From NCBI GenBank assembly GCA_036960305.1, contig JBALWA010000014.1, positions 1 to 64,000 of the forward strand: a DNA stretch of 64,000 nucleotides. The letters run 5' to 3'. This DNA is from JBALVT01 sp036960305 (lineage in GTDB: Bacteria; Pseudomonadota; Gammaproteobacteria; Pseudomonadales; Halieaceae). Every line of letters starts with the position of its first letter. The first letter of the stretch is position 1. Made by a program: the position numbers and the translations under genes. Below, in pieces: positions 18,174-26,268 of the stretch. A model generated the notes under the pieces. The model did not search any database. It was not told the DNA's origin and was given only the letters and a program-made list of their open reading frames with translations.

Positions 18174-20090
18174 CTAAGGCGTGTACCAGATAGGCGAGGT
18201 ATACGCCCGTTCCTGGGTTTTTAATTTAACCTCTTCGGGCATATCGACCTTAAGCCGAATCCGGTCATAGGCCGTCCAACGGGGCGTGGGTATCTCTATC
18301 ACCCTGACATAGTAAAACGCGTGCAATTTTGGATCAAAGCCCGGATCCTGCCAGACTGTCGCTAACTGCGCTGCGCCTATATCGTTTGACCAACTCGGAA
18401 CACTGAGATCGACTGTGTCGCCAACGGGAGGAAGTTTACCGTTTTTCCCGGGTTTGCGATCCCCACCCCAGGCAACATCGTAAACCTGCTCCTTTGTCTC
18501 ACCCTTTTTATCAACCCAACCTTTGACGATTTGGATACGGTCGAGGTTCGCACCCTCGGGGTCACGCACGGCCCAGACCATAAAGTTAGGGGCCTTGCCT
18601 TTACTTGAAGAAGCCAGGTCTCCTCCCATGGGAACCCCCTTGGCATAGCCGACTTTCGCGAGGTTCCGGCCCATAATGTCATTATCATTGAAGTCATAAC
18701 CACCAAAAAAACGTACCCGGATTCGAGGGCCTGTGGTGGCATACGTTTCACGACGCTCCATGGCGTCGAAGATGGCACCGCGGGTATTTTCAGTGGCCCA
18801 CACAGCGGTCGGTCCGGGCGAGGCGTACTGCCAGCCTTTGTAGGAAATACCAAGTTCCTTGTTCGTTTTGGCTACCTTGATGGCCCGTTCAGGCGAGGGT
18901 TCCATCCAGGCAAATGCGCCAAAGAAATTATCGTCGTAACTTGTAGAAAGCCCCGTATGAATATCAGAGCCACCCACAAATCCAATTTTGAATGGATTGG
19001 TTCCCATGGACTGCTCAAAGGCTATGCCGTTTTTGAGTGCAGAACGTGCATACTCGCCGGGCAACATCGCAGGGGTTTTCTTTTGGGTGACGTCCAGGTT
19101 GGCCCAGTCCCAACTTTCGTAATCGGCAAACTCGTCCTCTGGAGACAGTACAGGGTGGGTCTCACTATCGCCCTTGGTCTGACCTATCTCGTAGAGTTTC
19201 TCCCATTTGTTACGGGTCTCGAGATAGTGCTTGTCATACGCCGCGCCCTGCTCAAAGTCGTTTTGCAGGGCAAACATGATGCCATTGGACAGGTTCGCAT
19301 TGTGGGGAATAGCCAGTACGTCGCCGCCCGTTTTGTCTTCATAACGCTGTAACCACTTCCAAAGATCCCGCGGGTCAGGACTGCCTGTGGGAGGTGTCAT
19401 GGTAAATGGCAACATCTGGAGTGCCCGCTCGGGACCGTCACGGAAAATCACGTTCCGGTGAAGGTTGTTCCCCTTCACAAGGGACGTCCATTCGTAGGCT
19501 ATCAAGGTCGTAAATTTACCGGGGTCATTGAATTCTTCTGCAGAGCGCACCAGATCTTCCCAGGTACTCTGATAGCCGGGATTACCGGGCTGGTAGTTCA
19601 AGGCCGGTGACAGCTCCCCCTGACTGAATTTCTTGATCAACTCATAGGATGCCTGGCGCGCAGCCTCCCCGCCCTGGGTAAACTGTTCGTGGAAATACTT
19701 TCCCTGTTCATCGGCCATAATGCTGGGTGCGCCACGCAATATGTCCGTGATAACACCCATACCGTCGGTGTGCTCTGTCAGGGCGAAAAAGTCAAAAGCC
19801 CGAGCCAGTCGGACGGGTTGTCCGGTATTGGATTGCAACTGGTCACCCCGGGCAAAACGGTACACGTCTCGCGGCATCAATCTCGTGCCGCCACCCCCCG
19901 CATCGGCCGACAGTGCCGAGTGCACGTGGGTTTCACCAAACAGTAATTCGGTAGGGAATAATCGCTCCGCATAGGGGGAATAGCTGTCCTCTGCTACCGC
20001 CCCCAATGGAGCCATCGAGGCGACCGCCAGACCCAGCACTGAAGCCAGCAAACGGCGGGAGGGAAGGGAAAAGCGCGATGTATTTTTCAT
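18174..20090 (-). CDS. Secreted DUF3604 protein, paralogue 2
   Basis: A 638-residue DUF3604 protein with a signal peptide (cleavage near GAVAE). The metal-motif series is HVH at 55-57 in GETHVHSA, then LTEHTDG, IPHN and GSDIHTG. The second motif has Glu-His where the paralogues have Asp-His. Sequence is close to paralogue 1 over the whole length, including the RIQIVKGW and SPIWY blocks. The start at 20090 gives a clean signal peptide; the reading extended to 20180 does not. It lies between an SphA-like porin gene and a racemase-family gene in the operon running from 21771 to about 17059. Confidence 0.9.
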   Translation of the reverse strand: MKNTSRFSLPSRRLLASVLGLAVASMAPLGAVAEDSYSPYAERLFPTELLFGETHVHSALSADAGGGGTRLMPRDVYRFARGDQLQSNTGQPVRLARAFDFFALTEHTDGMGVITDILRGAPSIMADEQGKYFHEQFTQGGEAARQASYELIKKFSQGELSPALNYQPGNPGYQSTWEDLVRSAEEFNDPGKFTTLIAYEWTSLVKGNNLHRNVIFRDGPERALQMLPFTMTPPTGSPDPRDLWKWLQRYEDKTGGDVLAIPHNANLSNGIMFALQNDFEQGAAYDKHYLETRNKWEKLYEIGQTKGDSETHPVLSPEDEFADYESWDWANLDVTQKKTPAMLPGEYARSALKNGIAFEQSMGTNPFKIGFVGGSDIHTGLSTSYDDNFFGAFAWMEPSPERAIKVAKTNKELGISYKGWQYASPGPTAVWATENTRGAIFDAMERRETYATTGPRIRVRFFGGYDFNDNDIMGRNLAKVGYAKGVPMGGDLASSSKGKAPNFMVWAVRDPEGANLDRIQIVKGWVDKKGETKEQVYDVAWGGDRKPGKNGKLPPVGDTVDLSVPSWSNDIGAAQLATVWQDPGFDPKLHAFYYVRVIEIPTPRWTAYDRIRLKVDMPEEVKLKTQERAYTSPIWYTP

Positions 20091-20112
20091 CAATCGAGTA
20101 TCCTCTTGATAC

Positions 20113-21081
20113 TTAAAACTTGAGCATGACCTTGAGGAACAAAGTGTCCCCCTCAGCACGTCGTTCCACACCGGACTCATGCAGCCATTTAAACTCAGCG
20201 ATCAGGTCTGCATTGTCCAACTTGCGACTGAGTGAAACCACCGGGCCGATACCCAGCGCCCTGGCTTTAAAATCACCATAGGCCGCTCCGGAACCACTAT
20301 CGCCGGTTATCTGCTGATACCAAAAACCGGTGATACCTGCGCTCGCGCCACCACCCCACAGTGGAAAATGCTGTGCGACCGTGGCTTCAATATGCGCCTG
20401 GTTACCACTCTTGTAATCGGTATCCTCATTTTTCTCGTTAAAATCAATTCCAAAGAACACGGAAGCTTCCACACCTGACTCAGGGCTGAGATACATCAGT
20501 GCAGCGGTGGGTTCTACTGTCCAGAAATTTTTACCTGTGTTTGCCAAGGCCCCCACCTCATAGTCTCCAGTGGGCGCATAAAAGCCCAAACGAAAATTCG
20601 CGCTGAGCGCGGGACTAAAGGTGTAGTTCAGCATAACGGGGAAAAATAGGATATCGCCCAGGCCAGACGCGCTGTCGCTGCGACGAACCGTGCGCCCCAT
20701 TGGGTCAATGGGGACAGCCACATCAGCTTCTACGGTCAAATCCACATAGGGAACTGTCATAGAGACGGCGTAGCTCCAGTTTTCCCCCATCTCAAAGGAA
20801 GGCCGCCAAAAAGCGGTCAATCCAACTGCAGAGGAGTCTACATCCACATCCAGGGCAGCGAGCCCCGCAATGGGCACTGGCACATCGCCATCGAAGCTGC
20901 CTTCATAATCAATAACATTCAGGCGGAATATCAGTGTGGGGGTAGGAGAAACACCATCCATAAACGAAGCCATTGAACCGGGAAAGTAATGCCCACTGCC
21001 ACCCTCCTCGGCAAGCACCCACTGCGGCATCAGCATGAACATGACAACTGCCAAGATGCCTATGTATCGCTGTCCCGGCAC
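20113..21081 (-). CDS. Phenol-MetA-degradation/SphA-like outer-membrane protein
   Basis: A 322-residue beta-rich protein with a signal peptide (cleavage near VLAEE) that fits the Phenol_MetA_deg (SphA) family of outer-membrane channel-like proteins. Evidence is the early Gly-rich HYFPGS segment, alternating amphipathic strands (GLTAFWRPSFEMG, NFRLGFYAPTGDYE, VEPTAALMYLSP) and the C-terminal phenylalanine LKVMLKF. Such proteins are linked to uptake of hydrophobic or aromatic compounds, though few are characterised. The start is a GTG at 21081, 3 nt after the DUF3313 stop, and the DUF3604-2 gene follows by 22 nt. Confidence 0.85.
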   Translation of the reverse strand: MPGQRYIGILAVVMFMLMPQWVLAEEGGSGHYFPGSMASFMDGVSPTPTLIFRLNVIDYEGSFDGDVPVPIAGLAALDVDVDSSAVGLTAFWRPSFEMGENWSYAVSMTVPYVDLTVEADVAVPIDPMGRTVRRSDSASGLGDILFFPVMLNYTFSPALSANFRLGFYAPTGDYEVGALANTGKNFWTVEPTAALMYLSPESGVEASVFFGIDFNEKNEDTDYKSGNQAHIEATVAQHFPLWGGGASAGITGFWYQQITGDSGSGAAYGDFKARALGIGPVVSLSRKLDNADLIAEFKWLHESGVERRAEGDTLFLKVMLKF

Positions 21082-21084
21082 AGG

Positions 21085-21771
21085 CTAGATTCCGCGCGCT
21101 TCGTCCAGACCATCGCGCAACAACTGGGCCCAGCGTCTCAGCGTTCTGTCCGCATCGGCCTTATTACTCACACTGCTGGTCCATTCCATCCGTCCGGTAT
21201 CCATACCACGCTTTTTATCAATGACGCGCGCCAGCACTTCACCCGTCGTCGCGTCAACCAGTTCCAGAGACAGGGTCATTTCTCCGGCTGACGTCGTGTA
21301 GGATCGACTCATGCCTGTTGAGCGTACATCCGGGGCGTTGATATCCAGATTGATAATGGAGGGCCGCAATATGAGTACCGCTTCCCCATCGCTGTAGTTA
21401 TCCACCAATGCGTAGGCCGGGTCTGCCAGCAGCGACTCCCGGAAAGCGCCGGTGCAGGAATCTGACAAGGTATCCTTAATCTTGTCGACATCTTTCTGGG
21501 TTACCCGGCTAGAAAGATCAATTCGGCTCTGATTCTGATCTCGCAACCAGTTTTTTTTGAATGCAACCTCGCAGGGCTCAATACCGAACTCGCTGAAGGC
21601 TTTGAGGTCAGCGCCAGGCTTTTTGTACACTGCATCCACCTTGGTATCAGGAACCAGAACAAGGCCATCATGTGTCTGGGCTGGCTCAGTGGTCTCAACA
21701 CCTGCACACGCTACCAACAAGAGCATGCTTGCGACAACGGACATTGTTTTAAGACTAGCGCTTACTAACAT
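21085..21771 (-). CDS. DUF3313 lipoprotein (island copy)
   Basis: A 228-residue lipoprotein with signal and lipobox LLVAC (Cys22) that fits the DUF3313 family. It contains the typical GEAVLILRPSIINLDI, SRSYTTSAGEMTLSLELVDATTGEVLARVIDKK and RWAQLLRDGLD stretches. The start at 21771 has GAGG 10 nt upstream. It is the first gene of the operon with the SphA-like, DUF3604-2 and racemase genes. Function is unknown; position suggests an envelope accessory for the channel. A diverged second copy is at 28149-28841. Confidence 0.85.
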   Translation of the reverse strand: MLVSASLKTMSVVASMLLLVACAGVETTEPAQTHDGLVLVPDTKVDAVYKKPGADLKAFSEFGIEPCEVAFKKNWLRDQNQSRIDLSSRVTQKDVDKIKDTLSDSCTGAFRESLLADPAYALVDNYSDGEAVLILRPSIINLDINAPDVRSTGMSRSYTTSAGEMTLSLELVDATTGEVLARVIDKKRGMDTGRMEWTSSVSNKADADRTLRRWAQLLRDGLDEARGI

Positions 21772-21808
21772 GCGAGGTACCTCACTATTATTGAAATAAG
21801 ACAAGCTT

Positions 21809-21825
21809 AGACTATACTGCCGACA
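21809..21825 (-). promoter_or_regulatory. Possible operator half-site E
   Basis: The minus strand reads TGTCGGCAGTATAGTCT, a partial match to the half-site, with TATAGT as a possible -10 about 35 nt before the DUF3313 start. No matching partner is seen 21 bp upstream. A nearby 13-mer TTAAGTTTTCGAA (21841-21853) is identical to one at site B. Confidence 0.35.
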
Positions 21826-21951
21826 CGTTCATGTGCATTTTTCGAAAACTTAAAGAGGCCGGGCGGAATTAAACCCACAAGAATAATAGCGTTATATGCC
21901 GAACCTGGCTTCGTGCAACGTGGGTAGTAGAAAATTATATTCCCGGGCCCA

Positions 21952-21968
21952 GTGTTACATCAGCGACA
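21952..21968 (-). promoter_or_regulatory. Possible operator half-site F upstream of DUF3604-3
   Basis: The minus strand reads TGTCGCTGATGTAACAC; with its flank GGGGGATG it matches 13 of 14 bases of the upstream half of site C. The site also has inverted arms GTGT...ACAC. It lies about 70 nt before the DUF3604-3 start. A partner 21 bp away is not clear. Confidence 0.35.
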
Positions 21969-22038
21969 CATCCCCCAGGCACCAGGGAGTTTTAATACGC
22001 TATGAATGTCCTCAAAAAAATCCAAAAAGGTACCGGTC

Positions 22039-23856
22039 ATGAATAATCGACGCTTGAGCGCCACCCTTGTTTCTACCCTGGCCTCGTTCGCTGGATTAAT
22101 GCCATTAACTGTATGGGCTGTGGACGATAATCCGTTGCGCAACGTTTACTACGGTGAAACCCACATGCACACGGCCTACTCCCTGGACGCCTTTATCGGC
22201 GGCAATCGGCAGTCTCCCAGCGACGCCTACCGTGCGGCCAAGGGTGAGACTGTCAGTATCAATGGCCAACCGCATAAGTTGCGCAGGCCATTGGACTTTG
22301 CTGCAGTCACCGATCACGCGGAATACATCGGTGAGATGTATTCCGCCATTCATGAGGGTGCACCGGGCTATGACCAGGATCTACTGAAACAGTTGAGGGG
22401 CCTGACCGGTTTAGAAGAACGCGAAGCCTGGTTTTTTAAATACGTCATCAGTAACAACAGAGGTACGACACCAAAACATCCGGAGTTTTTTGCAGGCCCG
22501 GAAACAGTGAAGAGTGCCTGGAAAATAGCGGTTGATGCGGCCGACGAGCACAATAAGCCGGGCCAATTTACGGCACTGGTCGCTTTCGAATGGAGCGCAG
22601 CACCCAAGGGAGCAAACCTCCATCGCAATGTTTTGTTCAGGGACAGCAATGTCCCGGATATGCCCGCCAGCTATATTGATGCGAATACGGAACAGTCTCT
22701 GTGGGACTGGCTCAGCGGATTGGAAAAGCAAGGGATGAAGCCTCTGGCTATCCCGCACAACTCCAACGCCAGCAAGGGCATGATGTTCCCCGCCAATGAC
22801 GCAAAAGGTGACCCCATCGACAAGGAGTACGCGCAGACGCGAGCACATTTCGAGCGCGCTATAGAGGTCATGCAGCTCAAGGGCAATTCAGAAGTGCACC
22901 GGAAGTTCTGGGCAGCAGATGAGTTCGCCGACTTTGAAAATGCCGACTCTCTCGCCAACTACAGCAATCGAAAACTGGCCAAGGGAAATTTCATACGCCA
23001 CGCGGTGGTGAAGGGTATGGCGCACGAGAAAACACTGGGTGCGAACCCTTTTAAATTGGCTTTTGTGGGTGGTACGGATAATCACAACGGTATGATGAGC
23101 GATGTCGATGAAGATAACTTTGTCGGCGGACATGGACCAGTCGATGGCACGGTGGAAGTTCGGCGTACCGGCGAGGTTGGTAGCTGGATTGAAGGCAAGG
23201 ACCTAAGTCCCGGATCGATTACCGCAGTATGGGCCACCAGCAATACCCGGGGGGCTATCTGGGATGCTATTTACGAGCGTGAAACTTTTGCAACCAGTGG
23301 GCCGCGAATGGCGGTTCGAATGTTCGGGGGCTGGAACTATCAGCAGGGCCTGCATACACGCGCAGATGTATTGGAGCAGGCCTATGCAGGCGGCGTCCCT
23401 ATGGGTGGTGACATGCCCCAAGGGAAAAAGGGCACAGCACCCAGATTCGTGGTGATGGCGAGCAAAGACGCCCTGGGTGCCAACCTCGACCGTATACAAA
23501 TTGTCAAAGGCTGGGTGGATTCAGCCGGCCAGGTTGAGGACAAGGTATTTGATGTGGCCTGGTCTGGCTCGCGTAAAGCCAACGCCGCCGGCAAGCTTCC
23601 AACGGTGGGTAATACCGTAAACCTCGCCAACGCCACCTATCGCAATACTATCGGCGCCAGCCAGTTGGCAACTGTCTGGGAAGACCCTGAGTTTGATGCG
23701 GCCGTGCCGGCACTCTACTACGCCCGGGTATTGGAGATCCCCACACCACGCTGGTCTACTTATGATTCCGTGCGCGCAGGCCTACCGCTGATGGAAGATG
23801 TGGCTGCAACCATTCAGGAGCGTGCCTGGGGCTCCCCTATCTGGTACACGCCCTGA
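22039..23856 (+). CDS. Secreted DUF3604 protein, paralogue 3 (divergent)
   Basis: A 605-residue DUF3604 protein with signal peptide (cleavage near VWAVD). Motifs are HMH at 42-44 in GETHMHTAYS, VTDHAEYIG, IPHN and GTDNHNG. Its N-terminal half differs from paralogues 1 and 2: it lacks the ADAGG/GDAGG segment and has SLDAFIGGN instead, while the C-terminal blocks are shared. That suggests a related but not identical substrate. It is divergent from the DUF3313 operon and stands alone, convergent with the TauE gene 18 nt away. The start at 22039 gives the best signal peptide; MSSKKSKK at 22006 is possible. Confidence 0.9.
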   Translation: MNNRRLSATLVSTLASFAGLMPLTVWAVDDNPLRNVYYGETHMHTAYSLDAFIGGNRQSPSDAYRAAKGETVSINGQPHKLRRPLDFAAVTDHAEYIGEMYSAIHEGAPGYDQDLLKQLRGLTGLEEREAWFFKYVISNNRGTTPKHPEFFAGPETVKSAWKIAVDAADEHNKPGQFTALVAFEWSAAPKGANLHRNVLFRDSNVPDMPASYIDANTEQSLWDWLSGLEKQGMKPLAIPHNSNASKGMMFPANDAKGDPIDKEYAQTRAHFERAIEVMQLKGNSEVHRKFWAADEFADFENADSLANYSNRKLAKGNFIRHAVVKGMAHEKTLGANPFKLAFVGGTDNHNGMMSDVDEDNFVGGHGPVDGTVEVRRTGEVGSWIEGKDLSPGSITAVWATSNTRGAIWDAIYERETFATSGPRMAVRMFGGWNYQQGLHTRADVLEQAYAGGVPMGGDMPQGKKGTAPRFVVMASKDALGANLDRIQIVKGWVDSAGQVEDKVFDVAWSGSRKANAAGKLPTVGNTVNLANATYRNTIGASQLATVWEDPEFDAAVPALYYARVLEIPTPRWSTYDSVRAGLPLMEDVAATIQERAWGSPIWYTP

Positions 23857-23874
23857 ACGAGCAAACCAGGGGAG

Positions 23875-24624
23875 TCACAATGCTGATACGCCGTCCCACA
23901 GCAGCTTGGCCCCCACAACCGTCAGGAAAAAGCTGATAATCCTGTAGTACACCCTCGGCTCCGAGCGTTGCACCAGGTAGTGGCCCAGCCAGACCCCCAG
24001 GGGCGCCAACGGCACAAGCACCAATGAATACAGCAAATTAGCGCTGTTGAATTGCCCCAGTAAAGAATAAGGAACCAGTTTTACGACATTGACGGCCGCA
24101 AAAAACAGCCCCGCGGTGCCCGCAAAGAGTAGAGGGCTCAGTTTCTTGGGCATCATATAGAGGGTAAACGGCGGGCCACCCGCATGAATACTGAAGCTGG
24201 TAAATCCGGCCAGTACCCCGAAAAAGCCCCCTGTGGCGACATTGTGCTGCTGACTAGCGCGAGACTGCAGCTGAAAGAAACTCTGGACGCCGAAGACCAA
24301 AGACATCAGTCCGATAAGAATACGCATATAGTTATCGTTCATCGCCTCGGCACTAAAATAGCCAATTAAAATACCGACCATCGCACCGGGTAGCAGGATC
24401 TTTAATGCGCGCCGATCAAACAGGCCCCAATAGGCTTTGACCACGAAGGCGTCCATCACCACCAGTATCGGCAGCAGAATGGCTGCCGCCTGGGTGGGGG
24501 ACATAACCAGCGCCATCAATGGAACCGAAAGCACAGCCACCGCGCCGCCGAACCCGCCCTTGGCGATGCCATAGAGCAGGACTGCGGGGATACTGACTAA
24601 ATAGAAGCCGGGGTCGCTGAGCAA
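23875..24624 (-). CDS. TauE/SafE family sulfite/organosulfur exporter
   Basis: A 249-residue integral membrane protein with about 7-8 hydrophobic segments and the TSUP signatures GxGKGGFGGA (about 20-30, as YGIAKGGFGG) and GFTSFSIHAGGPPF in the middle. These proteins move sulfite, sulfoacetate or other small anions across the inner membrane. The start is TTG at 24624, directly after the aldehyde dehydrogenase stop, so translation is coupled. With the nearby sulfatase an export role for a sulfur oxyanion is possible, but that is inference. Confidence 0.85.
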   Translation of the reverse strand: MLSDPGFYLVSIPAVLLYGIAKGGFGGAVAVLSVPLMALVMSPTQAAAILLPILVVMDAFVVKAYWGLFDRRALKILLPGAMVGILIGYFSAEAMNDNYMRILIGLMSLVFGVQSFFQLQSRASQQHNVATGGFFGVLAGFTSFSIHAGGPPFTLYMMPKKLSPLLFAGTAGLFFAAVNVVKLVPYSLLGQFNSANLLYSLVLVPLAPLGVWLGHYLVQRSEPRVYYRIISFFLTVVGAKLLWDGVSAL

Positions 24625-26145
24625 TCAGAAGAAACCCAGGGGACTGGTGTCATAGCTCACCAACAGGTTCTTAGTCTGCTGATAGTGCTCCAGAGCCATT
24701 TTGTGGGTCTCTCTGCCAATCCCGGATTTTTTGTAGCCGCCAAACGCGGCGTGAGCTGGATAAGCATGGTAGCAGTTCATCCACACCCTGCCCGCTTTGA
24801 TACCGCGCCCCATGCGGAAGGCCCTGTTGGTATCACGGGTCCAGACGCCCGCGCCCAAGCCATACTCTGTCGCATTGGCAAGGGCCAGGGCCTCTGCCTC
24901 ATCCTTGAAGGTGGTAATACCCAGGGTGGGGCCAAAGATCTCCTCCTGGAAGATACGCATATCGTTTGTACCTTTGAGCAGAGTCGGTTGCACGTAGTAC
25001 CCCCCGGCGATATCGCTGCCGACAGTCGCCTGACTGCCTCCCATCAAAAATTCCGCGCCTTCCTCTCTGGCGATATCCATATAGGACATAATCTTGTCGA
25101 ACTGCTCCTTCGACGCCTGCGCACCTACCATGGTGTCAGTATCCAGCGGGTTGCCCTGCTTTATCAGGCTTCCGCGCTCCAGCACTTTCTCAATAAAGGC
25201 CTCGTAGATGCTTTCCTGTACGATCGCCCGGGATGGACAGGTACAGACTTCACCCTGGTTGAAGAAACCCAGTAACAAGCCCTCCACACATTTGCTGACA
25301 AAGTCATCTTCCTGCGCCATGACATCTTCAAAGTATATATTGGGCGACTTGCCACCCAGTTCCACCGTTGAAGGAATAAGTGACTTGGCGGCATTGGCGA
25401 GAATAATATGGCCTACAGCAGTAGAACCGGTGAATGCGATTTTGGCTATCCGGTCGCTGCTGGCCAAAGCCTGTCCGATTTCAGCGCCATATCCGTTCAG
25501 GACATTCAACACACCAGGAGGCAGTAAATCACCGATCATTTCCATGAGCACCAGGATGGAGGCCGGAGTTTGCTCAGCAGGCTTTAGAATAACGCAATTG
25601 CCTGCAGCCAGCGCGGGCGCCAGCTTCCAGCCCGCCATCAACAGGGGAAAGTTCCAGGGAATGATCTGTCCTACAACACCCAGTGGCTCATGAAAATGGT
25701 AGGAGACTGTACTGCCGTCTATATCCGAAGCGCTGCCCTCCTGGGCACGCAGACAGCCGGCAAAATAACGAAAATGATCGACCAGTAAGGGCATATCTGC
25801 GTTCAGGGTTTCACGAATACTCTTGCCATTATCCCAGGTCTCTACGTAGGCGAGTATCTCCAAATTCGCTTCAATACGATCCGCAATTTTCAGCAGCAGA
25901 TTGGAGCGCTCTGCTACTGCCGTCTTCCCCCAGGCGTCCGCAGCACCGTGGGCGGCATCCAGTGCGATCTTCAGATCGGCAGCCGTCGAGCGGGGTATCT
26001 CGCAAAATGCTTCACCGGTAACCGGCGTAACATTGTCAAAATACTGGCCTTCCAGCGGTGCCACCCACTCGCCACCAATGAAGTTCTCATAACGGCCTTT
26101 AAAGTTGTGTATAGCGCCAGCGCTACCGGGGTTTGCGTACAACAT
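24625..26145 (-). CDS. NAD-dependent aldehyde dehydrogenase (AldB/ExaC-like)
   Basis: A 506-residue aldehyde dehydrogenase close to the AldB/ExaC acetaldehyde-type group. The catalytic cysteine is C301 in NQGEVCTCPSR, which is typical of that group, with general base E262 in VELGGKSPN and the Rossmann turn FTGSTAVG. It oxidises short-chain aldehydes to acids with NAD(P). It is followed without gap by the TauE gene. No operator half-site is visible upstream, so it may not belong to the island regulon. Confidence 0.93.
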   Translation of the reverse strand: MLYANPGSAGAIHNFKGRYENFIGGEWVAPLEGQYFDNVTPVTGEAFCEIPRSTAADLKIALDAAHGAADAWGKTAVAERSNLLLKIADRIEANLEILAYVETWDNGKSIRETLNADMPLLVDHFRYFAGCLRAQEGSASDIDGSTVSYHFHEPLGVVGQIIPWNFPLLMAGWKLAPALAAGNCVILKPAEQTPASILVLMEMIGDLLPPGVLNVLNGYGAEIGQALASSDRIAKIAFTGSTAVGHIILANAAKSLIPSTVELGGKSPNIYFEDVMAQEDDFVSKCVEGLLLGFFNQGEVCTCPSRAIVQESIYEAFIEKVLERGSLIKQGNPLDTDTMVGAQASKEQFDKIMSYMDIAREEGAEFLMGGSQATVGSDIAGGYYVQPTLLKGTNDMRIFQEEIFGPTLGITTFKDEAEALALANATEYGLGAGVWTRDTNRAFRMGRGIKAGRVWMNCYHAYPAHAAFGGYKKSGIGRETHKMALEHYQQTKNLLVSYDTSPLGFF

Positions 26146-26268
26146 GATTCTGTCCTCGCCAGTTATTGGTTTGTCACCTCACTATAGAAGAGCAACGCGC
26201 CGCAAGCCAGCAAATGGCAAAATTTCGAAACAGGGCGATGGCGGAGAACCAAAGCCCTGGGTCAGCAA

